Under the pieces are notes generated by a model. That model worked only from the letters and a program-made list of their open reading frames with translations, was not told where the DNA came from and ran no database searches. Positions 1 through 8,000 of a DNA stretch of 23,326 nt are shown here, piece by piece. Origin of the DNA: JBFWUM01 sp050247255 (GTDB lineage: Bacteria > Acidobacteriota > Vicinamibacteria > Vicinamibacterales > UBA2999); assembly GCA_050247255.1 (NCBI GenBank), contig JBFWUM010000059.1, positions 1 to 23,326 on the forward strand. Reading direction: 5' to 3'. The translations under genes were made by a program, and so were the position numbers. Each line of letters opens with the position of its first letter. Position 1 is the stretch's first letter.

Positions 1-123
1 CAGGTCGCGCGCTTCGGCGTGAAGGGCACGACCAGCGCGAGCCCGCTGATGTATCAGGTCAACGGCAGACAGTTCGTCGCCGTCGTCGCCAACGACACCG
101 TCCTGGCCTACGGCCTGCCGTAG
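1..123 (+). CDS. C-terminal end of a PQQ-type beta-propeller dehydrogenase (partial)
   Basis: Only the last 40 codons are present, in frame from base 1 to the TAG at 121-123. The translated tail contains SPLMYQVNGRQFVAV followed by NDTVLAYGLP. This resembles the conserved end of quinoprotein (PQQ-dependent) alcohol/glucose dehydrogenases, where a closing propeller strand of the type 'P.TY.VNGKQYVAV' precedes a final 'AF.LP'. Such proteins are normally periplasmic and oxidise alcohols or sugars, passing electrons to quinone or cytochrome. The catalytic part lies outside the window, so substrate and completeness cannot be judged. Its stop lies inside the tail of the convergent gene at 108-662, giving a 16-base tail-to-tail overlap. 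Confidence 0.7.
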   Translation, partial: QVARFGVKGTTSASPLMYQVNGRQFVAVVANDTVLAYGLP

Positions 124-662
124 CCCGCGATCTCTTCGATCATCTCGACCCAGAGCTGGAGCGTCAGATCTTCGCGCTCAGGCCACCCGGACTGGTATCG
201 CAGCTCGTCGTCGTAGCGCCGCTTCAACACCGCCACGTCAAGGCTCCCGTTCAGCGCCAGGCGCCTGACGTCCTCGCGGTCCCGATCGACGTTGCGCGCC
301 AGCTTCGCGAGGACGAGGTCGTGTGCCTCCATGGCCATCAGGCGCAGATGCCTGAACTCCTCGGGGAAGAGCCGGATCAGGCGGGTGTCGTAGTTGTCCG
401 GCACCGAAGCCACAGTCACGAAGTCCAGATAGACCTTGTGTTCCTGATGAAGCCGGCTGCCGAAGCCGGCCAGCCCCACGACGGACTGGGCTCCAGCACC
501 GAGAACCTGGAACACGTCGACGTCTGCCGTGACGCGGGTGAAGTTGTGCATGGAGGCAATCACGAAGCCGCCGAAGCAGTGCAGCTCGATCGGTCCCTCG
601 AGGTTCTCGTCGAGTCCCTTCAAGAAGGAACGCCAGGGCTCGGTGAGTTGCGGCTCAGGCAC
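108..662 (-). CDS. DUF6036-type nucleotidyltransferase, possible toxin of a toxin-antitoxin-like pair
   Basis: This 184-residue protein has the minimal nucleotidyltransferase (pol-beta-like) signature: a GG pair at residues 31-32 followed by R-V-T-A-D47-V-D49, the expected metal-binding acidic pair. The C-terminal half carries HDLVLAKLARNVDRDREDV, typical of DUF6036 proteins. The GTG at 662-660 is chosen because it overlaps the TGA of the upstream regulator gene (655-657), as expected for translational coupling; the same frame stays open further upstream only as a shadow of that gene. An XRE regulator followed by a nucleotidyltransferase is a common layout for AbiE-like or MenT-like toxin modules and for antibiotic-modifying-like orphan enzymes. 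Toxic activity is an inference; family membership is read from motifs only. Confidence 0.75.
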   Translation of the reverse strand: MPEPQLTEPWRSFLKGLDENLEGPIELHCFGGFVIASMHNFTRVTADVDVFQVLGAGAQSVVGLAGFGSRLHQEHKVYLDFVTVASVPDNYDTRLIRLFPEEFRHLRLMAMEAHDLVLAKLARNVDRDREDVRRLALNGSLDVAVLKRRYDDELRYQSGWPEREDLTLQLWVEMIEEIAGYGRP

Positions 663-1329
663 GCGTGAGTGCGTCCACTGCCAGGTTCGAGAGGACGTTC
701 CAGTGGGCGGCCTGTGGCGACCGGTGTTCGAGCAGCCACGTCCGCTCAGTTCGCGTGAGGGTTGCCCCGAGATCGTCGGCCTTGCGGAGCACCGCTCCTT
801 CGAGCTTGTCGGTCTGGGCGTCGAGCATCGCCACGGCCTCCGTGTCGCCGTCCCGTTCTGCGAGATCGCGCGCGAGTGACACCACGAAGCCCAGGCGATT
901 CTGCAGGTCGTGCTGCTTTGCGTGCGGCAGGAGCCAATCCCAATCCAGTGACGGGTACCGTCGCGCGAGCCACGGAAGCGCCTCGAACGTGCGGGCTTCC
1001 ACGGGCTGGCTTCGCAACGTTCTGAACAAGGCCTCCGCCGGATTGAGTGAGGTCCCGCGGCTGAGATGCTCAAGGCGGGGACACCCCAGTGCCGCGAGTG
1101 CGCAGGTTGACGCGTCCGCGTTGAACGGACGATCGGGATCGTCGTGAGGCAGTTCCGTCGGCGGGAGCTGGAGCAGTCGGACGACCTTCGCGGCCAAGGC
1201 GTCGGGCACGGGCCGTTCTCCGGCTTCGAGGAGGGAGACATAGGCCTGCGTGACGCGGAGGCGCCGCGCCAACGTTGCCTGCGTCCATCTCCGCGCGCGT
1301 CGCGCGTCCTTCATCGCTGCGCCTGTCAT
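655..1329 (-). CDS. XRE-family helix-turn-helix transcriptional regulator (putative antitoxin/autorepressor)
   Basis: The protein is 224 residues. Its N-terminus (about residues 6-60) is a Cro/C1-type helix-turn-helix: ARRARRWTQATLARRLRVTQ then AYVSLLEAGERPVPD, the classic 'TQ..LA..LGVSQ..VS..E.G.R.P' pattern. The remaining 160 residues are helical and not recognised; they may bind the partner encoded next. The ATG at 1329 follows GGAG with a 10-base gap; a second in-frame ATG at 1314 is possible. The gene overlaps the nucleotidyltransferase by 8 bases, so the two form one transcript. A perfect palindrome covers the predicted promoter just upstream, arguing for autoregulation. Antitoxin function is inferred from gene order. 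Confidence 0.8.
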   Translation of the reverse strand: MTGAAMKDARRARRWTQATLARRLRVTQAYVSLLEAGERPVPDALAAKVVRLLQLPPTELPHDDPDRPFNADASTCALAALGCPRLEHLSRGTSLNPAEALFRTLRSQPVEARTFEALPWLARRYPSLDWDWLLPHAKQHDLQNRLGFVVSLARDLAERDGDTEAVAMLDAQTDKLEGAVLRKADDLGATLTRTERTWLLEHRSPQAAHWNVLSNLAVDALTRA

Positions 1330-1342
1330 GACATCGCTGCTC

Positions 1343-1378
1343 CATCAGGATATAACACATACGGTTATATCCGGTCAC
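1343..1378 (-). promoter_or_regulatory. Predicted promoter with overlapping palindromic operator for the XRE/DUF6036 operon
   Basis: A perfect inverted repeat, GGATATAAC (1348-1356) and GTTATATCC (1364-1372), is separated by 7 bases. Read leftward, GTGACC (1378-1373) can serve as -35 and TTATAT (1355-1350) as -10, with a 17-base spacer. The predicted start of transcription is near 1343, leaving a short leader with GGAG before the ATG at 1329. The palindrome covers the spacer and the -10 element, the position expected for an operator bound by a dimeric helix-turn-helix autorepressor. It is AT-rich in otherwise about 70% G+C DNA, so chance occurrence is unlikely. Confidence 0.7.
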
Positions 1379-1426
1379 GCTGTGGAGACCCTGGCCGTGG
1401 CTCAGAGGGAGACCCGGAGGCAGGCG

Positions 1427-2611
1427 CTACGGCGCACGCGGGGCGACGCGGACGCCGTCGGTGACGCGGTCGCCCGGGTGCAGGATGACCTGCGCGCCTT
1501 CGCTGAGGCCGTCGAGCACCTGCACGGCGCGGCCGCCGTGCTGGCCGACCTTCACGGTCGTCCGGCGGGCCAGCCCGTCCGCGACGACGTAGGCCGCCCA
1601 CTGGTCCCCCGTGCGAAAGAGTGCGGTGGCGGGTACGACCAGCGTGTTCGCGGTCTCCCAGACGACGAGGCGCACGTCGACGCGGAACGCGTCGCCGAGC
1701 GTGCCGAGGGCCGCGCCCGGCTCGAAGTCGAGGATGACGTTGACGCGCTGCTCCTCGACGCCGAGCGCCGAAATCTTCGTGAACCCGGCCGGCTCGACCA
1801 GCCGGACGCGGGCCGGCAGCGGCGGCAGGCCCGGCTGCTCGACCCTGGCCCGCGTGCCCGGCGCCACGCGCGTCGCGTCGGTCGAGAGCAGGTCGACGAC
1901 GACCTCGAGCTGTGACGCGTCGCCGATCTCGACCAGCGGCTCCCCGGCCGGCACGACGCTCTCGCTCTCGCGGATGCGGCGCAGGACCACGCCCGTGGCC
2001 GGGGCGCGGACGTCGAGCGCGGCGGCCTGACGCGCGGCGGCCGGCGCGACCCGGGCTTCGGCGCGGCGCAGATCGGCTTCCGCCGCTTCCACGGAGAAGG
2101 TGGCGGCCCGGGCGGCGTCGCCCGCCAGCCGCGCCTCCGCCTCGCGCGCCTCGACTTCCTGCGCCGGCGCGAGACCTTCGCGCGCCAGCTCGCGGCTGCG
2201 CTTCAGTTCCCGCTCGGCGTAGGCCAGCGCCTCGGCCGCCCGTGCCGCCTCGGCGCGGGCGCGGCCGACGACGGCGCGCGCCGTCGTGACCGCCGCTTCG
2301 GCTTCGGCGCGGGCGCGTGCGTCGAGCAGCGGAGCCAGTTCGGGCTGCAGCCGGGCCACGATGTCGCCGCGGCGCACGCGGTCGCCGGGCTGGAGCGTGA
2401 GCCGCAGCACGCGGCCGGCGGCCGGGGCGGACACGACGAAGCGGTCACGGACGCGCGTCCGGCCTTCGTCCTCGATGGTCACCTGGAGCGGGCCGCGGAC
2501 GACGGTGCCGAGGTCCACCGGCTCCGTCACGGGCCGCAACGCCACGGCGATCAGGCCGGCCACGGCGACGGTCACGCCTGCGACAGCGATGTGCACCCGG
2601 GTCAGACGCAT
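1427..2611 (-). CDS. HlyD/MacA-like periplasmic adaptor of an ABC export system
   Basis: This is a membrane-fusion protein of about 394 residues. A short cytoplasmic start is followed by one membrane anchor (IAVAGVTVAVAGLIAVAL). A first lipoyl half (SAPAAGRVLRLTLQPGDRV) follows, then an Ala/Arg/Glu-rich alpha-hairpin (about residues 95-200), the second lipoyl half (DVRAPATGVVLRRI) and beta-barrel/proximal domains ending VTDGVRVAPRAP. The ATG at 2611 is preferred because AAGGAG lies 9 bases upstream; a GTG two codons earlier (2617) has only a 3-base gap. It is the last gene of the operon ATPase-permease-adaptor and begins within 10 bases of the permease stop. In such systems the adaptor links the inner-membrane transporter to a TolC channel; no TolC gene is in this operon. 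Substrate unknown. Confidence 0.88.
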   Translation of the reverse strand: MRLTRVHIAVAGVTVAVAGLIAVALRPVTEPVDLGTVVRGPLQVTIEDEGRTRVRDRFVVSAPAAGRVLRLTLQPGDRVRRGDIVARLQPELAPLLDARARAEAEAAVTTARAVVGRARAEAARAAEALAYAERELKRSRELAREGLAPAQEVEAREAEARLAGDAARAATFSVEAAEADLRRAEARVAPAAARQAAALDVRAPATGVVLRRIRESESVVPAGEPLVEIGDASQLEVVVDLLSTDATRVAPGTRARVEQPGLPPLPARVRLVEPAGFTKISALGVEEQRVNVILDFEPGAALGTLGDAFRVDVRLVVWETANTLVVPATALFRTGDQWAAYVVADGLARRTTVKVGQHGGRAVQVLDGLSEGAQVILHPGDRVTDGVRVAPRAP

Positions 2612-2617
2612 CCGCAC

Positions 2618-4989
2618 CTACTCCTTGGCCTTGAGCACGCCCACCAGGTTCAACCGATCGAGCCGCCGGCGCACCGCGAGGGCCGACACTATCGCGGCGG
2701 CGATCACGGTGAGCCACGACCAGGCGACCGTGGCGGCTGACGCCGTGAACGACAGCCGGTACACCTCGTTGTCGAACGCGAGCATGATCGCCGCGCCGAG
2801 GCCGTAGCCGAGCGCCACGCCGGCCGGCAGCGCCAGCGCCGTCATGACGGCCAGCTCGCCGAGCAGGATGTAGGAAATCTCGCCCCGCGTAAAGCCGAGC
2901 ACGCGCAGGCTGGCCAGTTCGTGCGCGCGCTCCGAGAGCGAGACGCGCGCGGCGTTGTAGACGACGCCGAACGCGATGATCGCGGCGAACAGCACGTTGA
3001 TCCCGATCGACAGGTTCATGTTCTCGGCCATCGTGTCGCGGAAGTTCTGCACGGCCGCCTGGCGGAGGCCGATGCCGGCCACCGCCGGCACGAGCGTGAC
3101 GGTCCGGAACAGCTCCGCCTGCCGGGCCGGGTCCAGTGTCACGGCCACGCCGGTGACGCGCGGGCCCGTGCGCGCGAGCCGGTCGAGCGCCTCGCGCCGC
3201 ATGTACGCGTTCAGGCCGAGCGCGTCGTCGACCAGCGCGGAGACGACTTCGTGCGAGGTGGTCCGACGCCCCTCCAGCAGTTCGACTGCGACCGTCTCGC
3301 CCGGGGCGACGCCCAGCACCTCGGCCAGCTTGCGCGAGAGCAGCAGCCCGTCGAGCGGCGGCGCGACCACCCGTCCGTGCCGGTCCACCACGCGCGACAG
3401 GTGCGGCTCGGTCGAGGCGCCCGTCAGCGCGACGGTGCGGGAGCGGGCCCCCGCGCGCAGACGGACGGGCACGGAGCGGAGCGGCTCCACGTCGAGCACG
3501 CCGGGCAGGTGGCGGGCGTCGAAGACGGCGCGGTCCTCCGTGGCGGCGGTCAGCGTGATCGTGGCGTCCTGCCGCATCGACTGGATGAGCGGGCCGTCGA
3601 TCAGCGTCTCCATGATGTTCACGAACGCGAGCCCGATGAAGATGACGCCGACGGCGAGCGCGATGCCCAGCGTGGAGAGCGCCGTCCGCCCGGGCTGGCT
3701 GGCGAGGTTGCGCACGAGCATCCGGCCCACGGCGCCAAGACGGAGGACGCGCCAGAGCCGGTCGAGCAGCCCCAGCCGGTACACACGGGGCGCCTCGGGC
3801 CGCATGGCCTCGGCCGGCGGCACGCGGACGGCGCGGCGCACTGCGGACTGCGCGCCGAGGGCCGCCACGAGGAGGCTCCCGGCCAGCGACGCGAGGCCCA
3901 CCGTCGACGAGAGCTGGTAGTCGAGCGACGGGAACCGGAAGTACTCGTTGTAGAGGCTGATGAACCCGGCGCCGGCCCACGCCCCGGCGAGCACGCCCGC
4001 CCCGGCCCCGACCGTGGCCACCACCAGCGCCCACGCGATGTAGTGCCGGGCGAGTTCGCCGTTGGTATAGCCGAGCGCCTTCAGCGCCGCCACCTGCGAC
4101 CGCTGCTGCGTCAGCATCCGGCTCAGCGAGATGTGGAGGATGAAGGCGGCCACGCCGAGAAAGACCACCGGCACGACGACGCCGAACGTCTGGAGCTGGG
4201 CCAGCTCGCTCTCGAGCATCCACGCCGACGGCTGCAGCGACTGCGGCACGGCGCCGCGCCCGCCGTACGGCACGAGCGCGCGGTCCACCGCGGCCATCAC
4301 GTCGGCGGGCGACGCGTCGGCGGTCAGCGCGAGCGCGACATCGTTGAACCCGCCGGTCATGTCGAGCGCCGCCGCGAGCGCGGCCTGGTTCATCCAGAGC
4401 ACGCCGAAGCGGCGGAAGTCGGGGAACAGGTCGCCGGGGCGGATCGCGTAGACGTACTCCGGCGAGAGCGCCACGCCGACGATGGTCAGCGTGCGGCGCC
4501 GGCCGTTGATGAGCGCCGTGATGCGCGTGCCGACGTCGAATCCGTGGGCCTCGACGAACCGCTCGCTGACGAGCACCTCGTCCGGCCGGGCCGGGTCCAC
4601 CCACCGGCCGCGCCGCACGTACACCTGGTTGAGCGACGTGCCCGCCGTCGGCGGCACGGACGCGAGCCGACCGGAGACCGGCTCCGGCATGCCGTCCAGC
4701 TCGAGCGTGACCTGTGTGACGACGCGCGGCTCCACGGCCGCCACGCCGGGGATGCGCGCGAGCTCCGCGGCCACGCGGGCGGGTGCCCGGGTCAGCGACG
4801 CGAAGACGTCGGCAAACTGGGCGCGCTCGTAGAACGCGCTCCGCGTCCGCTGCAGCGACTCGAAGTTCGAGAAGTACGCGATGAACATCGTCACGCCGGC
4901 CGCGATCACCAGCGCCACCGCCAGCGCCTGGCCCCGCATCGCCCACACGTCGCGGAACAGCTTCCGCGAGAGCGCGGACAGATGCGGCC

Positions 4990-4996
<7 letters not shown>
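2618..4996 (-). CDS. FtsX/MacB-type ABC transporter permease with two FtsX domains
   Basis: The product has 792 residues. Membrane helix 1 is near residues 23-43 (ALAVALVIAAGVTMFIAYF) and is followed by a large periplasmic MacB-PCD-like domain. A first FtsX domain with three helices lies at about 265-400. A second N-terminal-type helix (TLGIALAVGVIFIGLAFVNI) lies near 440-465, then another periplasmic domain and a second FtsX domain at about 660-785. This duplicated layout is the long single-chain form of the family, in which one protein replaces a permease dimer. The ATG at 4996 overlaps the upstream ATPase gene by 7 bases, indicating translational coupling. Such transporters move lipids, peptides or drugs from the membrane or periplasm using ATPase-driven mechanotransmission; the cargo here cannot be read from sequence. 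Confidence 0.9.
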
Positions 4997-5700
<704 letters not shown>

Positions 5701-6306
5701 GCCCCTATTGTGCCGTTCCGCCGCGCCGCACGCTCCGGGCTGCATGAGCTGCCTGCCGTCCTGTGTGGCGCGTTCCGCGCCGAGCCGCTATGCTTGGGCC
5801 GCTCCGGTGATTCGCCACCATCGCCTCGCCGCGTCGCTCGCCACCACGCTCGCCGTCACGCTGACGCTCGGGCTCTGGCTGCCCGGGTCCCGGCCGACCG
5901 GCCGTGAACGCCCGGCCCGACGGGCGGCGCGCACCGGCTGGAGCGCCCGATCCGTCGGCTCCGCGGTGTGGGTCGTCCCGGACCAGGAGATCGGCGCCAC
6001 GACGCCCGGTGACGGCGGCGACGCCGCCCGGCAGCGGCCCGACGCCCCGCCGGGGGCCATTGTCACGCCCCCGGGCATTGGCCCGTCGCCGGCCGTCTCC
6101 GCCCTCGCCGTTCCCAGGCCACCCTCGCGTCCCGGGCGCATGCCCCCGGGCCCCCGGCGCGGTCGCGCGCCCCCGCACTCCACTCGTAGCTGACGCTTGC
6201 TCCGTCCCCTGCCGCGCCGTCCGGCTGGACGTACGCCGGTCGTTCCGGCGGACGGAGCCCGTTTCCGCGCCCGGTCCGCCGGGCGCTTGCGAGAGGACTG
6301 CACGTC
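5701..6306. other. 606-base region without a confident gene
   Basis: This stretch separates the leftward ABC operon from the rightward carbonic anhydrase gene and must hold both promoters. One weak rightward ORF (5807-6193) is listed separately. A perfect CGCCGG/CCGGCG dyad with a 5-base loop lies at 6234-6250, about 55 bases before the carbonic anhydrase start, and could be a small terminator or operator. The 6000-6180 part is low-complexity C/G-rich DNA. I see no tRNA, repeat family or clear sigma-70 promoter. Confidence 0.5.
5807..6193 (+). CDS. Doubtful small secreted/anchored Pro-Arg-rich protein
   Basis: A GTG-initiated frame of 128 codons starts with a basic stretch (IRHHR) and a hydrophobic run, LAASLATTLAVTLTLGLWLP, that looks like a signal peptide or anchor. 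The rest is Pro/Ala/Arg-rich and of low complexity, with no domain I recognise. Third codon positions are strongly G/C in the first half, consistent with coding in this genome, but no good ribosome-binding site precedes the GTG and the opposite strand is also open. An earlier in-frame ATG at 5744 is an alternative start. It lies upstream of the carbonic anhydrase with a 113-base gap. Treat as a candidate only. Confidence 0.3.
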   Translation: MIRHHRLAASLATTLAVTLTLGLWLPGSRPTGRERPARRAARTGWSARSVGSAVWVVPDQEIGATTPGDGGDAARQRPDAPPGAIVTPPGIGPSPAVSALAVPRPPSRPGRMPPGPRRGRAPPHSTRS

Positions 6307-7050
6307 ATGAAGGCACACACGTCTGTTTCCCAGGCCACCATCACGCCCGCCCGCGCGCTCGAGATCCTGAAGGAAGGCAACCTGCGGTTCGTCCGCAACC
6401 TGCGCGTGAACCGGAACCTGCTCCAGCAGGCCAACGAGACCCGCGACGGCCAGTGGCCGTTCGCCACGGTCGTGAGCTGCATCGACAGCCGCACGTCGGC
6501 GGAGCTGATCTTCGACCAGGGGCTCGGCGACATCTTCTCGATCCGGATCGCCGGCAACGTCATCAACACGGACATCATCGGCAGCCTCGAGTTCGCGTGC
6601 CAGCTGGCCGGGTCCCGCCTGATCGCGGTGCTGGGCCACACGAGCTGCGGCGCCATCAAGGGCGCCTGCGACCACGTCGAGATGGGCAACCTGACGGAGC
6701 TCCTCGCCAAGATCCAGCCCGCGGTCTACGAGGAGGCGGAGACCGCCGACCCGGCGAAGCGGAACTCGAAGAACGCCGAGTTCGTGAACCGCGTGACCGA
6801 GCTGAACGTACGGCGATCCGTGCGGACGATCGTCAACCGCAGCCACGTGCTGTCCGAGTGCATCGCGGCGGGCCGTGTGGCGATCATCGGTGGCGTGCAC
6901 GACCTGGCCACGGGCATGGTGACGTTCTTCGACGACACGCTGGTCGACAGCTCCGTGACCCTGAAGCAGGTGGCGCACGTGCTGGCTCCGGTCGTCGCGC
7001 CCGTCCGGCAGGCACCCGCGCCCGCGCCGGCGGGCGAGGCCCACGTGTAG
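6307..7050 (+). CDS. Beta-class carbonic anhydrase (canonical active site)
   Basis: This 247-residue cytoplasmic enzyme has no signal peptide and catalyses interconversion of CO2 and bicarbonate. The zinc and catalytic residues are all visible: C58-I-D60-S-R62 (Cys ligand plus the Asp-Arg dyad), then H111-T-S-C114-G-A (His and Cys ligands). The helix between reads IRIAGNV, as in the family. The start is supported by AGAGGA with a 9-base gap. A roughly 20-residue Ala/Pro/Val-rich tail (APVVAPVRQAPAPAPAG) extends past the usual fold. It faces a LysR gene tail to tail (7-base gap) and lies about 1 kb from the dabB-dabA operon, which supports a role in inorganic-carbon supply. Confidence 0.93.
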   Translation: MKAHTSVSQATITPARALEILKEGNLRFVRNLRVNRNLLQQANETRDGQWPFATVVSCIDSRTSAELIFDQGLGDIFSIRIAGNVINTDIIGSLEFACQLAGSRLIAVLGHTSCGAIKGACDHVEMGNLTELLAKIQPAVYEEAETADPAKRNSKNAEFVNRVTELNVRRSVRTIVNRSHVLSECIAAGRVAIIGGVHDLATGMVTFFDDTLVDSSVTLKQVAHVLAPVVAPVRQAPAPAPAGEAHV

Positions 7051-7057
7051 ACGCCTG

Positions 7058-7930
7058 CTAGATCGGGCTCGGCCCGGAGATGAGCAGCCGCAACAGCTGG
7101 TTCGGGTAGCGGCGCGACAGCGTGATGGCGTAGAAGACCTCGACCAGGCCGGGCAGCTCCGCGATCTCCACGAGCCGGCGCGCGCGGATCTCGTCCCGCA
7201 CCACGATCCGCGGGACCACGGCCAGTCCGAGATGCTCCCTGGCGAGCAGGCGCAGCATGGCCATGTCGTCGACCTCCGCCACGACGCGGGGCCTGACGCC
7301 GAGCCGTTCGACCAGCGCGTCGAAGCCCGCGCGGATGCCGGTTTCGGAGGAGGGCAGGACCAGCGGCTCCCGTGCGAGGACGTCTTTCAGCGTGCGTGAC
7401 CGCGTGCGCGATGGCCGGCCGACGAGGATGACGGGCTGCTCGGCGATCGTATGCACGACCCACGAGGTCGTGGCGTCGCGAGGCGGCACGTTGTTGGACA
7501 GGACCACGTCCAGCTGGTGCGCCGCCAGCGCGCGGAGGAGATCCGGCGTCGCGGCCGACCGCACGATGATTTCCAGGTCCTGGCGCTGGAACAGCGGGCG
7601 GAGGAAGCCCAGCTGAAAGTTGCGTGAGAGCGTTGAGACGGATCCGACGCGCAGGACCTGTCGCCGCTGACCGGTCTCGCGCAGCGTGCTCGCCAGGTCG
7701 CGACTGATCGAGAAGATGGCGTCCGCGTGGTCGAGGGCGATGCGGCCCGCCTCGGTCAGGTCCAGCCGCCGCCCCCTGCGTTCGAAGAGCTGCTGCCCCA
7801 GCTCCGCCTCGAGGCGCGCGATCTGCACCGAGACGGCCGACTGCGACACGTTCAGGCGGGCGGCGGCCCGCGTGAGGTGCCCCTCGTGGGCGACCGCCCA
7901 GAAGTAGCGCAGGTGGTGCAGGTTAATCAT
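7058..7930 (-). CDS. LysR-family regulator (NhaR-like), divergent to the dab operon
   Basis: The 290-residue protein has an N-terminal winged helix-turn-helix: NLHHLRYFWAVAHEGHLTRA then AARLNVSQSAVSVQIARLE (residues 3-41). A linker and a type-2 periplasmic-binding-like effector domain follow (about 90-285). The opening 'LHHLRYFW.VA.EG' is typical of the NhaR branch of LysR proteins. It is transcribed away from dabB, sharing the AT-rich interval 7931-8000, the standard position for a LysR activator of the neighbouring operon. GGAG abuts the ATG directly (0-base gap) and a stop lies four codons upstream, so the start cannot be earlier; initiation may depend on a very short leader. The effector is unknown: CO2/bicarbonate, pH or Na+ would be guesses. 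Confidence 0.9.
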   Translation of the reverse strand: MINLHHLRYFWAVAHEGHLTRAAARLNVSQSAVSVQIARLEAELGQQLFERRGRRLDLTEAGRIALDHADAIFSISRDLASTLRETGQRRQVLRVGSVSTLSRNFQLGFLRPLFQRQDLEIIVRSAATPDLLRALAAHQLDVVLSNNVPPRDATTSWVVHTIAEQPVILVGRPSRTRSRTLKDVLAREPLVLPSSETGIRAGFDALVERLGVRPRVVAEVDDMAMLRLLAREHLGLAVVPRIVVRDEIRARRLVEIAELPGLVEVFYAITLSRRYPNQLLRLLISGPSPI

Positions 7931-8000
7931 CTCCGTAAGCTAACAGAACATTACAAACAATCAATTGGACGAAAGAGCGGTGCAGGGCTGGAATGGCGGC
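7931..8000. promoter_or_regulatory. Divergent AT-rich regulatory interval between LysR gene and dabB
   Basis: This short interval is far richer in A/T than its surroundings, especially 7945-7966, and must hold promoters in both directions. Imperfect dyads are visible: GTAAGCTAAC (7935-7944, one mismatched central pair) and GTTA/TAAC arms at 7922-7925 and 7941-7944. These could be part of a LysR-type binding site but I cannot define one convincingly. TTGGAC at 7965-7970 resembles a -35 element, but no good -10 follows at the right distance. Confidence 0.45.

Noticed and set aside
663..1241. Upstream extension of the nucleotidyltransferase frame within the XRE gene
   Set aside because: It is the alternate frame of the regulator gene; the GTG at 662 overlapping the regulator's stop gives the expected family start.
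7965..8000. TTG start for dabB
   Set aside because: It adds 12 polar residues and lacks a better ribosome site than the ATG at 8001, which begins just before the first membrane helix; kept as an alternative only.
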